Shown here piece by piece: positions 10,660-20,435 of a DNA stretch of 64,000 bases. A program made the position numbers and the translations under genes. The stretch comes from Paratinospora sagittata. Taxonomy: Eukaryota > Streptophyta > Magnoliopsida > Ranunculales > Menispermaceae. Below the pieces are notes generated by a model. That model was not told the origin of the DNA. It did not search any database and saw only the letters and a program-made list of their open reading frames with translations. Location: positions 7,828,519 to 7,892,518 of the forward strand of contig CM069608.1 in NCBI GenBank assembly GCA_035771175.1, written 5' to 3'. Every line of letters begins with the position of its first letter. The stretch's first letter is position 1.

Positions 10660-11540
10660 TACATATACCCCACCCGCGAGCACACACTCACTCGTCGCCC
10701 CACTCCTCTCTCTGAAACTCTTCGGACAGTCGCCGTCGTCGCGCTCCGTCGCCGTCGTCTCGCTTCGTAGTCGTTCCGTCGCCGTCGTTGGGAGCCGAGT
10801 GTCATTCCGTGCAAGATCTGATCGTGGTTGTTGCCATTCTCGATCACTAAACAAAGGTGCCACTTTTTATTTTATTTTTTTCATTTTCTTCTTCTTATTA
10901 TAGGGTTCATAACTCCGTCGTGCTTGTTGCCATTCTCGATCTCGGTTTTTTTTTTATTTTTTTGGTGCAGCCAATGATTGAGTCAAACAAAACTCGTGTG
11001 CCCCTTTGCTAATTTTTACCATTCTATGATAATTTTTGTTGTTTCGAATTGATCTTTTAGGGTTTTAGGGATGGAAAGAAACGTGTTTTTTTACTTGTTT
11101 TTTGTTTATTCGGAGAAGGGAAATTGGGAACGATTTAGGCTGCTAATCCGATTAATTAGGGATGGTTATGGTTTTTGAGTTCTTTACTGCAATAGCATTT
11201 TTATGTAAAAGTACGTTAACAAGTGTGATTTTGCGAGTGATTTTGGTTCTTTGGCTACATTGTTTTAGGTTGTGGTATGAAATGAATGGACCCTTACTAA
11301 GGTGCAGGGAGGTATAATTGATTGGTCAATTTGGATGAAAATTCTACTGATTATCTATATGAATTTTAGTACCTAGATGACTCCAAAAGTTGATGAGTTC
11401 AATTAAAACAAATGTGCATCATATTCAACAAATTAGCCTTATTACATTTCCTTTTAATTGTTACTTTGTTGAAGTCATAGGCTTTAATTTCATATTTTCT
11501 TTGAAAGAATGACGATTGTATTTTGCTTATTCCCACACAG
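10660..11540 (+). promoter_or_regulatory. MULE-1 transposase leader: 5' UTR exon and intron
   Basis: A CT-rich stretch (10680..10800, with repeated GTCGCCGTCGT) ends at a possible donor, ACAAAGGTGCC, near 10855. The intron-like T-rich part ends CCCACACAG at 11540, directly before the transposase ATG. A TATA-like ACATATACCCC near 10663 may mark the promoter. This inference rests on composition and splice-site sequence only. Confidence 0.45.
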
Positions 11541-14280
11541 ATGACAAATAGACTTGTTTCTATAATATGCTACAGTGGTGGTTCTGTAGTACATGATTCG
11601 CGAGGTGCATCATACGATAGACCGCCAGTAGGGCTTGTAAGAGTCCGATCAAGCATTGATTTTGAAGAATTTGAAGGGGTTATTCGAGGTAAACTACGGA
11701 TTTCAACGTGTGCAACGATCAATATCACCTATAGATATCCTTTGCTTTTTGGCGAAAAGGATTTCAATTATACGATTCTTCCGATTAGCAATGAGGAAGA
11801 GCTAAGGGATATTTTTTTCATGTTGCAAGAGGTCCCACCTCCTACTAATATGGAAGTCTATGTAGAAGTTGTTGGTGGAAATCCAACCCAAGGTCGTCAA
11901 ACTGGTCATCGGCGAAGCCACATGAATTTTGGCAGTCATAGTGCACGAAGATCAATGGAGCACATTGGTCCGAGTACAGCTTCACCTATTGATGCTACAA
12001 TCGATCACATGACCAATGATTCTGAAGATGGCAGCCCTTCAAATGTACATTTGTCTGATGATGAATTCAATTTTGAAGACGACGACAGTGATGAAAACAG
12101 TGATGAGGATGATGGACATGAGATGGATAATTTTGTTGATATGCGTGGTCCTTTGTTGAGAGTAATTGAAAATGATGGGTCTATGTATGCATCGCCACTA
12201 CGAGAAGATGGCAATGGCGTAAGCATTGAAGAAACAGAGTTACAAGACACTGAGTTGCATAGTATGGGTGATACACCACAACCTACCATAGCAAGTTTTG
12301 AGCCTCCATCATCGAATTTCAAGGAACTTAATCATGAAGCTATGACCCCATTATCAGACAATCATGATAACATATCGATGGGGTGGAACGAGTCACAAGA
12401 TCTTTGCGAAGGACTCATATTTCCCTCAAAGGAAGACTTGCAACATAGAGTAAAACGATGTTGTATAGCCAAGCAACAAGAATATGTTGTGGTCGATTCA
12501 GAACCCAAATTTTGGTCAATTAGGTGTAAGAAATCGAAAGATGGTTGTCAGTGGAGGCTACGGGCTTCGAAACGCAAGAAATCGGGATTGTTTGAGATCA
12601 CAAAATGCTCATTTCCACACACATGTATTTATGCCCAAATGTCGCAAGATCATCGACAATTGGATTTAAAGCTAATATATCGCGAAATTTTTGATATTGT
12701 AAAGCGAGATCCTTCAACTTCTGTGTCGGCGCTACATCAAGTAATTAAAAATAATTACAAATACGATGTGCATTACAGAAAAGTGTGGCGTGCAAAAAAA
12801 AAGGTGATGGAAAAGATATTTGGTGATTGGGAGGGATCGTATAACCTACTCCCAAAATGGATGGATGCATTGAATGCTAGTAATCCAGGTTCGCACGCAT
12901 TTGTAAATCACTACGAACCTGACAACAATGGGATAGCCACATTTCATCCTTCTTTTTGGGCTTTTGGTCCCTCAATTGAGGGTTTTAAGCATTGTAGGCC
13001 TATCATACAAATAGATGGTACACACTTATATGGAAAATACCGCGGTAAGTTGCTCATCGCCACGGCAATCGATGCAGCCAGTCATATATTCCCTCTCGCA
13101 TTTGCTATTGTTCATCAAGAAAATACTGACAACTGGGCATGGTTTCTAAGGAAGCTTCGTTATAGCGTGACTAACAGAGAAGGCATTTGCCTTGTCAGTG
13201 ATCGTCACCCTGGCATATTGAATGCAGTTAAAAGAGTAGAGAATGGTTGGACCGAGCCGGAGGCATATCATAGGTTCTGTTTGAGGCATGTGGGTAGTAA
13301 TTTCAATGATAAGTACCGTAACGAGAAGTTGAGAGATTTGGCCAAGGCAGCAGGGTCACAACACCAACCACGTAAGTTTGAGGCACTAATGAAAGAACTA
13401 GAGCACCAGAAAGAGGGTTGCACAAGATGGTTTAATCCCATTACCCTTCCTAGAGAGAGGTGGACAATGGCTTACGATGGTGGGGTGCGGTATGGTTGGA
13501 TGACTACGAATGTCGCTGGTTAGTCTATGCATTTACTTATTTCAATTCTCTAAGCTATTTTTTTTATTGTCAATTACCGTCTGATTTGTTTCCTGTTTTT
13601 TTCCTTTAGAGTGTTTCAATGGAGTATTGAAGGGGGCTCGATTTTATCCGGTCACAGCATTGGTTTAGTTGACGTTTTATAGATGTGTTCGGTGGTTTAT
13701 CGTTAGACGGCAAGAAATAGATGAAGCAATTACTAATGGAGAAGTTTTCACAAAGTATGCGGTTGAGAAAATGAAAAATTGGGGGCTTAAGGCAGGGAAC
13801 CACACTGTTACAATGATCAATCGACAGCTTGAGACATTTGAGGTTGTTACCGGTATACAAGATGTCCGCATGAACAAAGGGGGAAACAAGCAGGTGGTTC
13901 GACTAAAAGATCGTTTCTGCAGCTGCGACAAATGGCAATATTATGGGATTCCTTGTTCACACGTCCAAACAGCGTGTCGTTATGCTTCGATCAATTGTGA
14001 CCAATACATTGATCATTGGTACCTCCTCCAGCATTACTCTAAGTGTTATGAATCTCAGTTCCATCCCATTCCGCACGAATCTTATTGGCCAGAATGTACT
14101 ATTCCGTATACGGTGATACCTGATTCTGGTCATGTTCGCAAATCTGGTCGACCGAGGTCGTCGCGCTTAAGAAATGAGATGGATATAGGGGAACCCTCGT
14201 CTAAGATTAGATGTAGACAATGTGGACAAGAAGGCCACAACAGGCGGAAGTGTCCAACCCTCCGTGATGGGGCTGCATAA
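11541..14280 (+). pseudogene. MULE-1 transposase (MuDR/MURA type), one premature stop
   Basis: Exon 11541..13518 and exon 13610..14280 join in frame (GT..AG intron, 883 codons including the final stop). The start was chosen at the ATG just after an AG acceptor (MTNRLVSIICYSGGS). A PB1-like N-terminus is followed by an acidic linker (residues 170-210). The MuDR DNA-binding part then has W and paired C/H (FWSIRCKKSKDGCQWRLRA, CSFPHTC). The MULE core has IIQIDGTHLYGKYRGKLLIA and LVSDRHPGIL with two catalytic Asp; the third acidic residue is probably Glu in FEALMKELE. After the intron come SWIM (CSCDKWQYYGIPCSH) and a CCHC knuckle (CRQCGQEGHNRRKCP). One in-frame TAG at 13666..13668 stands where family members have Gln (CAG). 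It would bind the element ends and cut and paste the element in the nucleus. Apart from this stop the reading frame is intact. Confidence 0.9.
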
Positions 14281-14492
14281 GCTATTGTTTGCCCACATAT
14301 ATTTCATGTTTTCTACTTTTTCACTCTCCTGTATCATTTGCAATGTAATATGACACTTTGGGATAGACTTTGTCATGTACGAGCTATTGTCTGATAATTA
14401 TTCTCTCATTTTTATCTTTTTCTAATATTTCTTTATCTACGTTTGATCCTAATATGTGGTAATTAAATGTAATGTTAGTTCATCTACGTTAG

Positions 14493-16732
14493 ATGGATCC
14501 AGGACCTTTAGATCCATCAGTACTATCGTTGCAGGCCCGTCATCGATCTGGTCCCATATGGGATGGAGAGGTACTTACGTATTATTTTGATATTTAATCG
14601 CTTTTGAATTAAATCTTTGATTGACAATATAATAATTTATTTTTGCAGCCAGTGCCAGAGTTGCATTGCCGACGCAGGGAAGTCGTGGTCCATCGCACAC
14701 TTCCGCTTGACCCACGTATTATTCCATACTTGCAGCGAGCTGGTTTTTATGGGGTAGCACGTGTTGGTTACATTCAGTTAGACTGGCACTTAATTACGGC
14801 CTTCATTGAGCGTTGGCGCCAAGAGACCCATACCTTCCACCTTACATGCGGAGAGGCAACTATTACACTCCAAGATGTGGAGGTGCAATTGGGTTTGCGT
14901 GTCGATGGTCTACCAGTCACGGGATCGACCAACCTTCTTTACGAAGATTTATGTGCTGAGTTGCTCGGGTTCATTCCAGTTGGGAAAGAAAAACGTGGGG
15001 GACGATTGAGTCTAGTCACCCTTGGAGAAAGAGTTCCAAACTTACCCGAAGAAGCAACAGAAATTGAAATACAACAGTATGCACGAGCATATATTTTGCA
15101 ATTGATTGGAGGTGGGTTGTTGTCAGACCAGTCAAACAACCTTGTACACCTATGTGTTCTGCCTCTTCTTGCGGACTTCGATGTTGCCGGTACATACGCG
15201 TGGGGCAGTGCAGTGCTAGCATGATTATATCGTCAAATGTGTCGTGCGGTTGATTATGACAAACGAGGTGTTTCAGGAGCACTGGTACTAATACAACTAT
15301 GGGCATGGGATAGATTTCCTTTTTTGGCTCCACGAAGATGCAACATTCAACGCGAGGATCATGCCGGTCCAAATGCACATCTGTTGCCACCACCACCATT
15401 GGCATATAGGTAAATGAGTAATTTTTTCCACACCGATCTTCCTTTTCAACATTTACTGTTAGCATTTATTAATTTGTCCTAACTATTTGCAGGTGGAGAC
15501 ACGCCTTAATAAAGAAAGAAGTCTCAACGCATGTATTGAATAAATATAGAGAGACGCTGGACACTAAAGGTTTTGAAGAGGTACAATATTCCAAACAATT
15601 TACATAAATGTATTCCTTATATTTTTGCAATGTTTTCCAATTTTGACGTTAGGGGCCCATGTACAGGTCAGTTGGACTCCATACACCGATGATTTGATTG
15701 ATGCCTTGCCAGAGTATTGCAAGCATGGGCGACACATATGGCACATTGTTTCTCCACTCATTTGTTTCGCCATAGTTGAATTACATCGACCAGATCAAGT
15801 GTTACGTCAATTTGGCATGAGACAAACGATTCTGGAGCCATGCGACACAAGTATTGAGCTTCACAAGTGTGATATGAGAAGCCAATGTGACAATAATTGG
15901 ATTGAAAAGCACAGATATTATGTTGATGAATGGCAGCGTCGTGTCGATAACTTGGCAGTTGGTGAAAATGATGATTCATCACGTATGGAGTACAATGACC
16001 CGTATATGGTTTGGTTTCGATCAATAACTCGAAGGTATATGACTGAAAGCGGTGCAACAATCGATTTCTTGGCAAGAAAGTACATTATGCAATTCACGTT
16101 TTCACTTATTACTAAGCTAAGTTGTAGTTATTTTTGCTAATGTATGACACTTTTAATTTATTTAGGTTTGCAACGTGGCTCAAATGCATTTGCGCAGTGA
16201 GGTTAATGATATGACTGTAGCGAGGGACATTAAGAGGATATCAATGACTACGCTACAAACTGTGCATGCTGATTACATGATTAGGAGGGACACAACAGAG
16301 GGACAATCCTCAGCATATCATCAGAGTCCCATCACTCCTTCCGGTCGTGCTGATTCATTCACAGATGTCCACACGTCACCATTGCCTCACGATCCATCCC
16401 CCTTTGGCGATGCAATACCAGATGTTCATATCGACCCGACAGCTACTTCATTCGAGGACAATCCAACCTTGGGTGAAGAAGGACATTGGATAGGTAGACG
16501 GCAAAGAATGCCAAGGCGAGGACGTGCATTTATAGCAGATACGGCTATTGAGGCGCATGATGATCGTGAGGATGACCACATATCAGCTATGCCCGTTGAC
16601 GATGATCCAGCACCATCTGTCGAGCAAGTTGTTCAGGTGCCTTTGCAGCAGTATAGAAGAGATACTTACGGCGCAATAAACAACGTAAATGGCCAATATG
16701 TGGCACAGATTGACAACTTGTTTCTCATTTAA
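14493..16732 (+). pseudogene. MULE-1 PMD (plant mobile domain) gene, one clear premature stop
   Basis: Starts at ATG 14493 (MDPGPLDPSVL), 213 bp after the transposase and on the same strand. Exons by GT/AG: 14493..14570, 14649..15409, 15493..15580, about 15667..16075, and about 16170..16732. The second exon holds the PMD signature: LPLDPRIIPYLQRAGFYGVA, TAFIERWRQETHTFHLTCGE, ITLQDVEVQLGLRVDGLPV, and near 15200 YAWGSAVLA. The TGA at 15222..15224 stands where the family has W (AWLYRQ). The fourth exon gives ELHRPDQVLRQFG and later MVWFRSITRRYM, both typical of the domain's C-terminus. The tail is acidic and low in motifs. The fourth/fifth exon junction could not be joined in frame. Host relatives (MAIN/MAIL family) act in nuclear silencing and genome stability; the transposon version's job is unknown. 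Confidence 0.85.
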
Positions 16733-16827
16733 ACTTGTATATGTTTTGATAATGTTGTACTCAACATGTATGTAAACTTGCCCCTTCAATTCAATAAATT
16801 TTTTTTAACAAAATTACCTTGTATATG

Positions 16828-17580
16828 TTTAGTAATAGCTTTGAATTTTGATTTAAACTTGAATTCGGGATGGGGGTCCAAAAATTCAACCGGGCATGGG
16901 AATGGGTTTCCGTCGACTCCGGGGGATCGGGGGAGGATAGTGGGACGTGGTGAAAGTGGTCGGGTTAAAAAAAACCACGTGGTTTGGATTCGGTGAGGCC
17001 AAACAGTTTAGTAATAGCTTTGAATTTTGATTTAAACTTGAATTCGGGATGGGGGTCCAAAAATTCAACCGGGCGTGGGAATGGGTTTCCGTCGACTCCG
17101 GGGGATCGGGGGAGGATAGTGGGACGTGGTGAAAGTGGTCGGGTTAAAAAAAACCACGTGGTTTGGATTCGGTGAGGCCGAACAGTTTAGTAATAGCTTT
17201 GAATTTTGATTTAAACTTGAATTCGGGATGGGGGTCGAAAAATTCAACCGGGCATGGGAATGGGATTCCGTCGACTCCGGGGGATCGGGGGAGGATAGTG
17301 GAATGTGGTGAAAGTGGTCGGGTTAAAAAAAACCACGTGGTTTGGATTCGGTGAGGCCGAACAGTTTAGTAATAGCTTTGATTTTTGATTTAAACTTGAA
17401 TTCGGGATGGGGTCCAAAAATTCAACCGGGCATGGGAATGGGATTCCGTCGACTCTGGGGGATCGGGGGAGGATAGTGGGACGTGGTGAAAGTGGTCTGG
17501 TTAAAAAAACCAAGTGGTTTGGATTCGGTAAGGTCGAACAATTTAGTAATAACTTTGAATTTAACTTTGATTTTTCATTC
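16828..17580. repeat. MULE-1 tandem repeat, 179-bp period, four copies plus a partial
   Basis: Copies start with TTTAGTAATAGC at 16828, 17007, 17186 and 17365, with a decaying fifth at 17542 (spacings 179, 179, 179, 177). Each includes GAATTCGGGATGGGG, GTCGACTC(C/T)GGGGGATCGG and CCACGTGGTTTGG, the last with a CACGTG core in the first three copies. Open frames in both directions here are by-products of the repeat. The array lies between the PMD gene and the right palindromes. Confidence 0.95.
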
Positions 17581-17594
17581 AGTTAAAAAAAAAT

Positions 17595-17806
17595 AGTTGT
17601 GAAGAGAATGCGTCTTTTGAAAAGACGCCTTTTCTTCAGTTAAAAAAATAAGTGGTGAAGGGAAGGCGTCTTTTCAAAAGACGCCTTCCCTTCACGTTAA
17701 AAAAAAAAATTGTGAAGGGAATGCGTCTTTTCAAAAGACGCCTTCCCTTCACTTAAAAAAAAATATATGAAAGGAAGGCGTCTTTTCAAAAGACGTCTTC
17801 CTTAAA
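17595..17806. repeat. MULE-1 right subterminal palindrome array, four modules at about 57-bp spacing
   Basis: Four palindromes near 17599..17638, 17655..17694, 17711..17751 and 17767..17804 share GGCGTCTTTTCAAAAGACGCC (or one-base variants), with arms extending to GTGAAGGGAA / TTCCCTTCAC. A-rich spacers separate them at nearly constant pitch. The last overlaps the inner edge of the right inverted repeat, mirroring the left end. Confidence 0.92.
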
Positions 17807-17950
17807 ATTCCACCTGGGCGTGGACGTGGCGCTTGTTTGGCGCGCTGACTGTGCTATGAACAGTAAAGTATGGCAAATGGGTCATTATTTGTGAGTGGAT
17901 GGCATTTGTGAAATTATTTTATTTTTTAGGGGTAATCATGTCAAAAGCCC
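17790..17950 (-). repeat. MULE-1 right terminal inverted repeat
   Basis: The reverse complement matches 10320..10480 without gaps and ends GTCAAAAGCCC, then the TSD copy TGTATCAAGA. Confidence 0.92.
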
Positions 17951-17960
17951 TGTATCAAGA

Positions 17961-18622
17961 CTAGTAGGGAAACTCATCTATCTCTCTCACACAAGACCTG
18001 ACATTGCATATGCAGTAAGTGTAATAAGTCAATTCATGCACAACCCTAAAGATATTCATTTGCAAGCAGCTAATCGCGTTTTACAGTATCTTAAAGGGAC
18101 TCCAGGACAGGGCATCTTATTTAAACGACACATAGGAGTGGTTCTTGAAGCATATACTGATTCAGACTATGTTGGTTCAGTAGTTGACAGAAGATCAACT
18201 ACTTGATATTGTACCTTTCTTGGTGGGAATTTGGTGACATGGCGAAGTAAAAAGCAGAATATAGTGGCCAGATCTGGTGCTGAAGCAGAATTCCGAGCAA
18301 TGGCACAAGGGGTTTGTGAGCTATTATGGTTGCAGATAATTTTGACAGATTTGAAGATACACTGGGATGGCCCTATGAGACTCTATTGTGACAATAAATC
18401 TGCAATTAGCATTGCCCATAACCCAGTTTAACATGATCGAACCAAGCATATAGAGATTGATAGACACTTTATTAAAGATAAGGTTGATAGTGGGTTGATC
18501 TGTACTCCATATGTGTCTACCAATAATCAGCTCGCCGATGTGCTCACTAAAGGGTTAAACCATACTACATTTCAAGCAAGTGTGTCCAAGCTGGGAATGG
18601 TAAACCTTTATTCACCAGCTTG
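17961..18622 (+). pseudogene. Copia polyprotein, part 2 (end of RT, RNase H)
   Basis: The pol frame interrupted by the MULE resumes with LVGKLIYLSHTRPDIAYAVS and LQYLKGTPGQGILF. The RNase H part follows: AYTDSDYVGSVVDRRSTT, VTWRSKKQNIVARSGAEAEF, LYCDNKSAISIAHNPV, RTKHIEIDRHFIKDKV and QLADVLTKGL. Three in-frame stops (near 18205, 18429 and the normal end near 18620) show mild decay. The enzyme would degrade RNA in the RNA:DNA hybrid. Confidence 0.9.
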
Positions 18623-18630
18623 AGGGGGAG
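18620..18630 (+). other. Copia polypurine tract
   Basis: TTGAGGGGGAG lies directly before the 3' LTR. This is the standard site for priming plus-strand DNA. Confidence 0.85.
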
Positions 18631-18892
18631 TGTTGTGGAGAAGAGCAAAATCTGTAGGATTTATTTCCTTTAAGGAAAGATGATAATTTTAGTAGTTGTT
18701 TTATTTAGCAGTTACTGAAATTGTAATTATTGTTATATATGTGCATAGCCCTGTATGTCTATATATATGGTGTCCCTCCATTGAGACATCATCAAGAATA
18801 AGAAGAAATCTCCTCTCTTCTCCGGTGGATGTAGGTCATAGAGCCGAATTACGTTACATCTCTGTGTTTCTTTATTATTTTATTTTACAACA
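18631..18892 (+). repeat. 3' LTR of the nested Copia
   Basis: 262 bp, same ends as the 5' LTR (TGTTGTGGAG..TTACAACA), followed by TSD ATATT. About 14 differences from the 5' LTR, mostly transitions. Confidence 0.95.
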
Positions 18893-19690
18893 ATATTGAT
18901 GGATTCTAATGGAGCTCATCGGATATTTGTAAGAAATAATTCCATATAAAATGTCACAAAATCGGTGCCTTGAGTTGGAGCTACATGGTGGTCATATGAC
19001 TCATCTCTACTCCTACATGATATCTTCTGTGCACCAAAGATATGACTAAACTTGGTCTCAGTGGTTGTTATTCTTAATGGTAGAACTTTTCTTTTAATAA
19101 CTAACTATTATGGTTCTAGTTATTTTTCAAATGGATTTATTGTTCTACGTAAGTACTGAACATTTTGATGCTATCCATGATAATTGTTTTTCTTTAATTG
19201 CATCTCGAGTATGGACGCAAATGCATTGCTTGCTAGACATGGCCATATAGGCAAGATACAAGAATAAACTTGATAAGGAAAGCCCATTAAGCTCATTCGC
19301 AAAATTTGGCTTAATCATTTGCACATGTTGTCTAGCTAGAAAAACTAGTAAAACCACTTCGTAAAGCTATTAAAGCTGGCACTGCATTGCAATTCATTCA
19401 TTTTGATATTTTTAGTCCAACACAATTATGGAAAGGCGTGGTGCCTCATACTCAACTCAACTAAGCCTTTTCCCAACTACATGAGGTCGGCTACATGAAT
19501 ATTATCGCACATGATTTTACAGAATTTGGATATGTCGATTTGATATCACACAAAAATGAGACATTGGATTGCTTCAAACAGTATGTAACTTTAACCAGAG
19601 ATGGTCTATCTCTCATAAGGTTACTAAAATCATTTGGGGATAGAGAAGGTTACATTGTCACCCATCCCACATGAGCATCCTATGTGGATG
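18893..19690 (+). pseudogene. Old Copia pol remnant, copy A (right half)
   Basis: Continues the relic cut at 6814. Broken frames read MDSNGAHRIFVRNN, LLLHDIFCAPKI, YFSNGFIVL, then near 19210 a gag_pre-integrase relic (ALLARHGHIGKIQE). Near 19560 comes SETLDCFKQYVTLTRDGLSL from integrase. The counterpart in copy B is 36470..37230. All frames carry stops. Confidence 0.7.
19451..19501. repeat. Short dispersed repeat inside the Copia relic, absent from copy B
   Basis: About 50 bp starting ACTCAACTCAACTAAGCC and ending GGCTACATGAAT lie inside the integrase relic. Copy B (near 37032) lacks this motif and has other sequence there. It resembles 5535..5600, so a small mobile fragment probably moved here after duplication. 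Confidence 0.55.
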
Positions 19691-20435
19691 TCCACGTGAG
19701 AACAAATCAAAACTACACCCTTAACAAGAAATCTTAATTCACTTGTGCACTTAACAATAGGACTCCTACTAAAATTAGCCTCCTTTGAAATAATTGAAAT
19801 AAAATAAAAAATACAACTAAATTGCAATGCACCTAAACCAGAAATTAGAATCTCTCTAAAACTGAAAGAAAATAACATATTAGTGGAAAAAAATCCTAAA
19901 TAACATACAAATTACATTGTTATTACCATCATGATCCATATTAGATAATTAGAGATTTTGCTAAAAACTATTTACAAATACTTCCAAGTTAGAAAATTAA
20001 GTAAGCAATTGAATATTATTTACTTACAAGCAACCATTTCCCATATTTAAAATCAAAGATACACTGCATTAATAAATCCAAGTTATCCAATGATTCTGAG
20101 CAAGCCTGTGCCACTCTAATTATCTTGGGCCAAATCAGTTAGATTTCACAATAGAACAAAACATGCCACATTGATACCTATATCAAATGAATCAAATAAA
20201 TTTCAAATGAAGAGATACAATTATGGATTGTTTGGGGTCAACAAAAGTTGGTAATTTAGACAATCATGCAGGGCATCAAAATCTAGTAGCATTGCATGAA
20301 CGCTGAACAAGAGTATCATTCACCAATGTTAGACTAGTTAAAAGGGGCAAAAAAGGTCTAAACGATTTGATACATATATACATATATTAGTAGCTATTAA
20401 TGCCAACCAGAAAGAAAAAAAAAATCTGGGAGTAC

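Larger units (their letters stand above)
10320..17950 (+). mobile_element. MULE-1: Mutator-like transposon carrying transposase plus PMD gene
   Basis: A 7,631-bp DNA transposon inserted in the Copia pol. It is flanked by a perfect 10-bp target-site duplication TGTATCAAGA (10310..10319 and 17951..17960). Terminal inverted repeats of about 161 bp (starting GGGCTTTTGACAT) match with 8 mismatches by hand count (about 95%). In order it contains: left palindrome array, leader exon and intron, MuDR-type transposase gene, PMD gene in the same direction, 179-bp tandem repeats, and right palindrome array. TSD length and the SWIM/CCHC transposase fit the Mutator superfamily. Both genes have only one visible premature stop each, so decay is recent. 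Confidence 0.93.
6815..18892 (+). mobile_element. Copia LTR retrotransposon, gag-deleted, hosting a nested MULE; TSD ATATT
   Basis: Complete termini: two 262-bp LTRs beginning TGTTGTGGAGAAGA and ending TTTTACAACA. They are flanked by ATATT at 6810..6814 and 18893..18897. Copy B of the host locus has the uninterrupted empty site (ATATAATATTGATGG near 36466). The internal part has a primer site, a polyprotein lacking the gag capsid, and a polypurine tract. The element is 12,078 bp only because a 7.6-kb MULE sits in its reverse transcriptase/RNase H region. Without it, about 4.4 kb remain. By hand count the LTRs differ at about 14 of 262 sites (about 5%), pointing to an insertion a few million years old under common plant rates. 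Confidence 0.95.

Noticed and set aside
10598..10903. Open frame of 101 codons near the left end of MULE-1 and its antisense frames
   Set aside because: It lies in the CT-rich leader with low complexity (SRSVAVV repeats) and starts in a palindrome; more likely 5' UTR.
12005..12322. Minus-strand frame of 105 codons inside the transposase
   Set aside because: Antisense shadow of the acidic linker, rich in Ser.
16766..17513. Several open frames in both directions (e.g. MDSVRPNSLVIALNFDLNLN)
   Set aside because: They repeat in step with the tandem units and have no domain; repeat by-products.
16828..17580. Regular repeats resembling a CRISPR array
   Set aside because: The whole 179-bp unit repeats with no unique spacers, and the sequence is a plant transposon.
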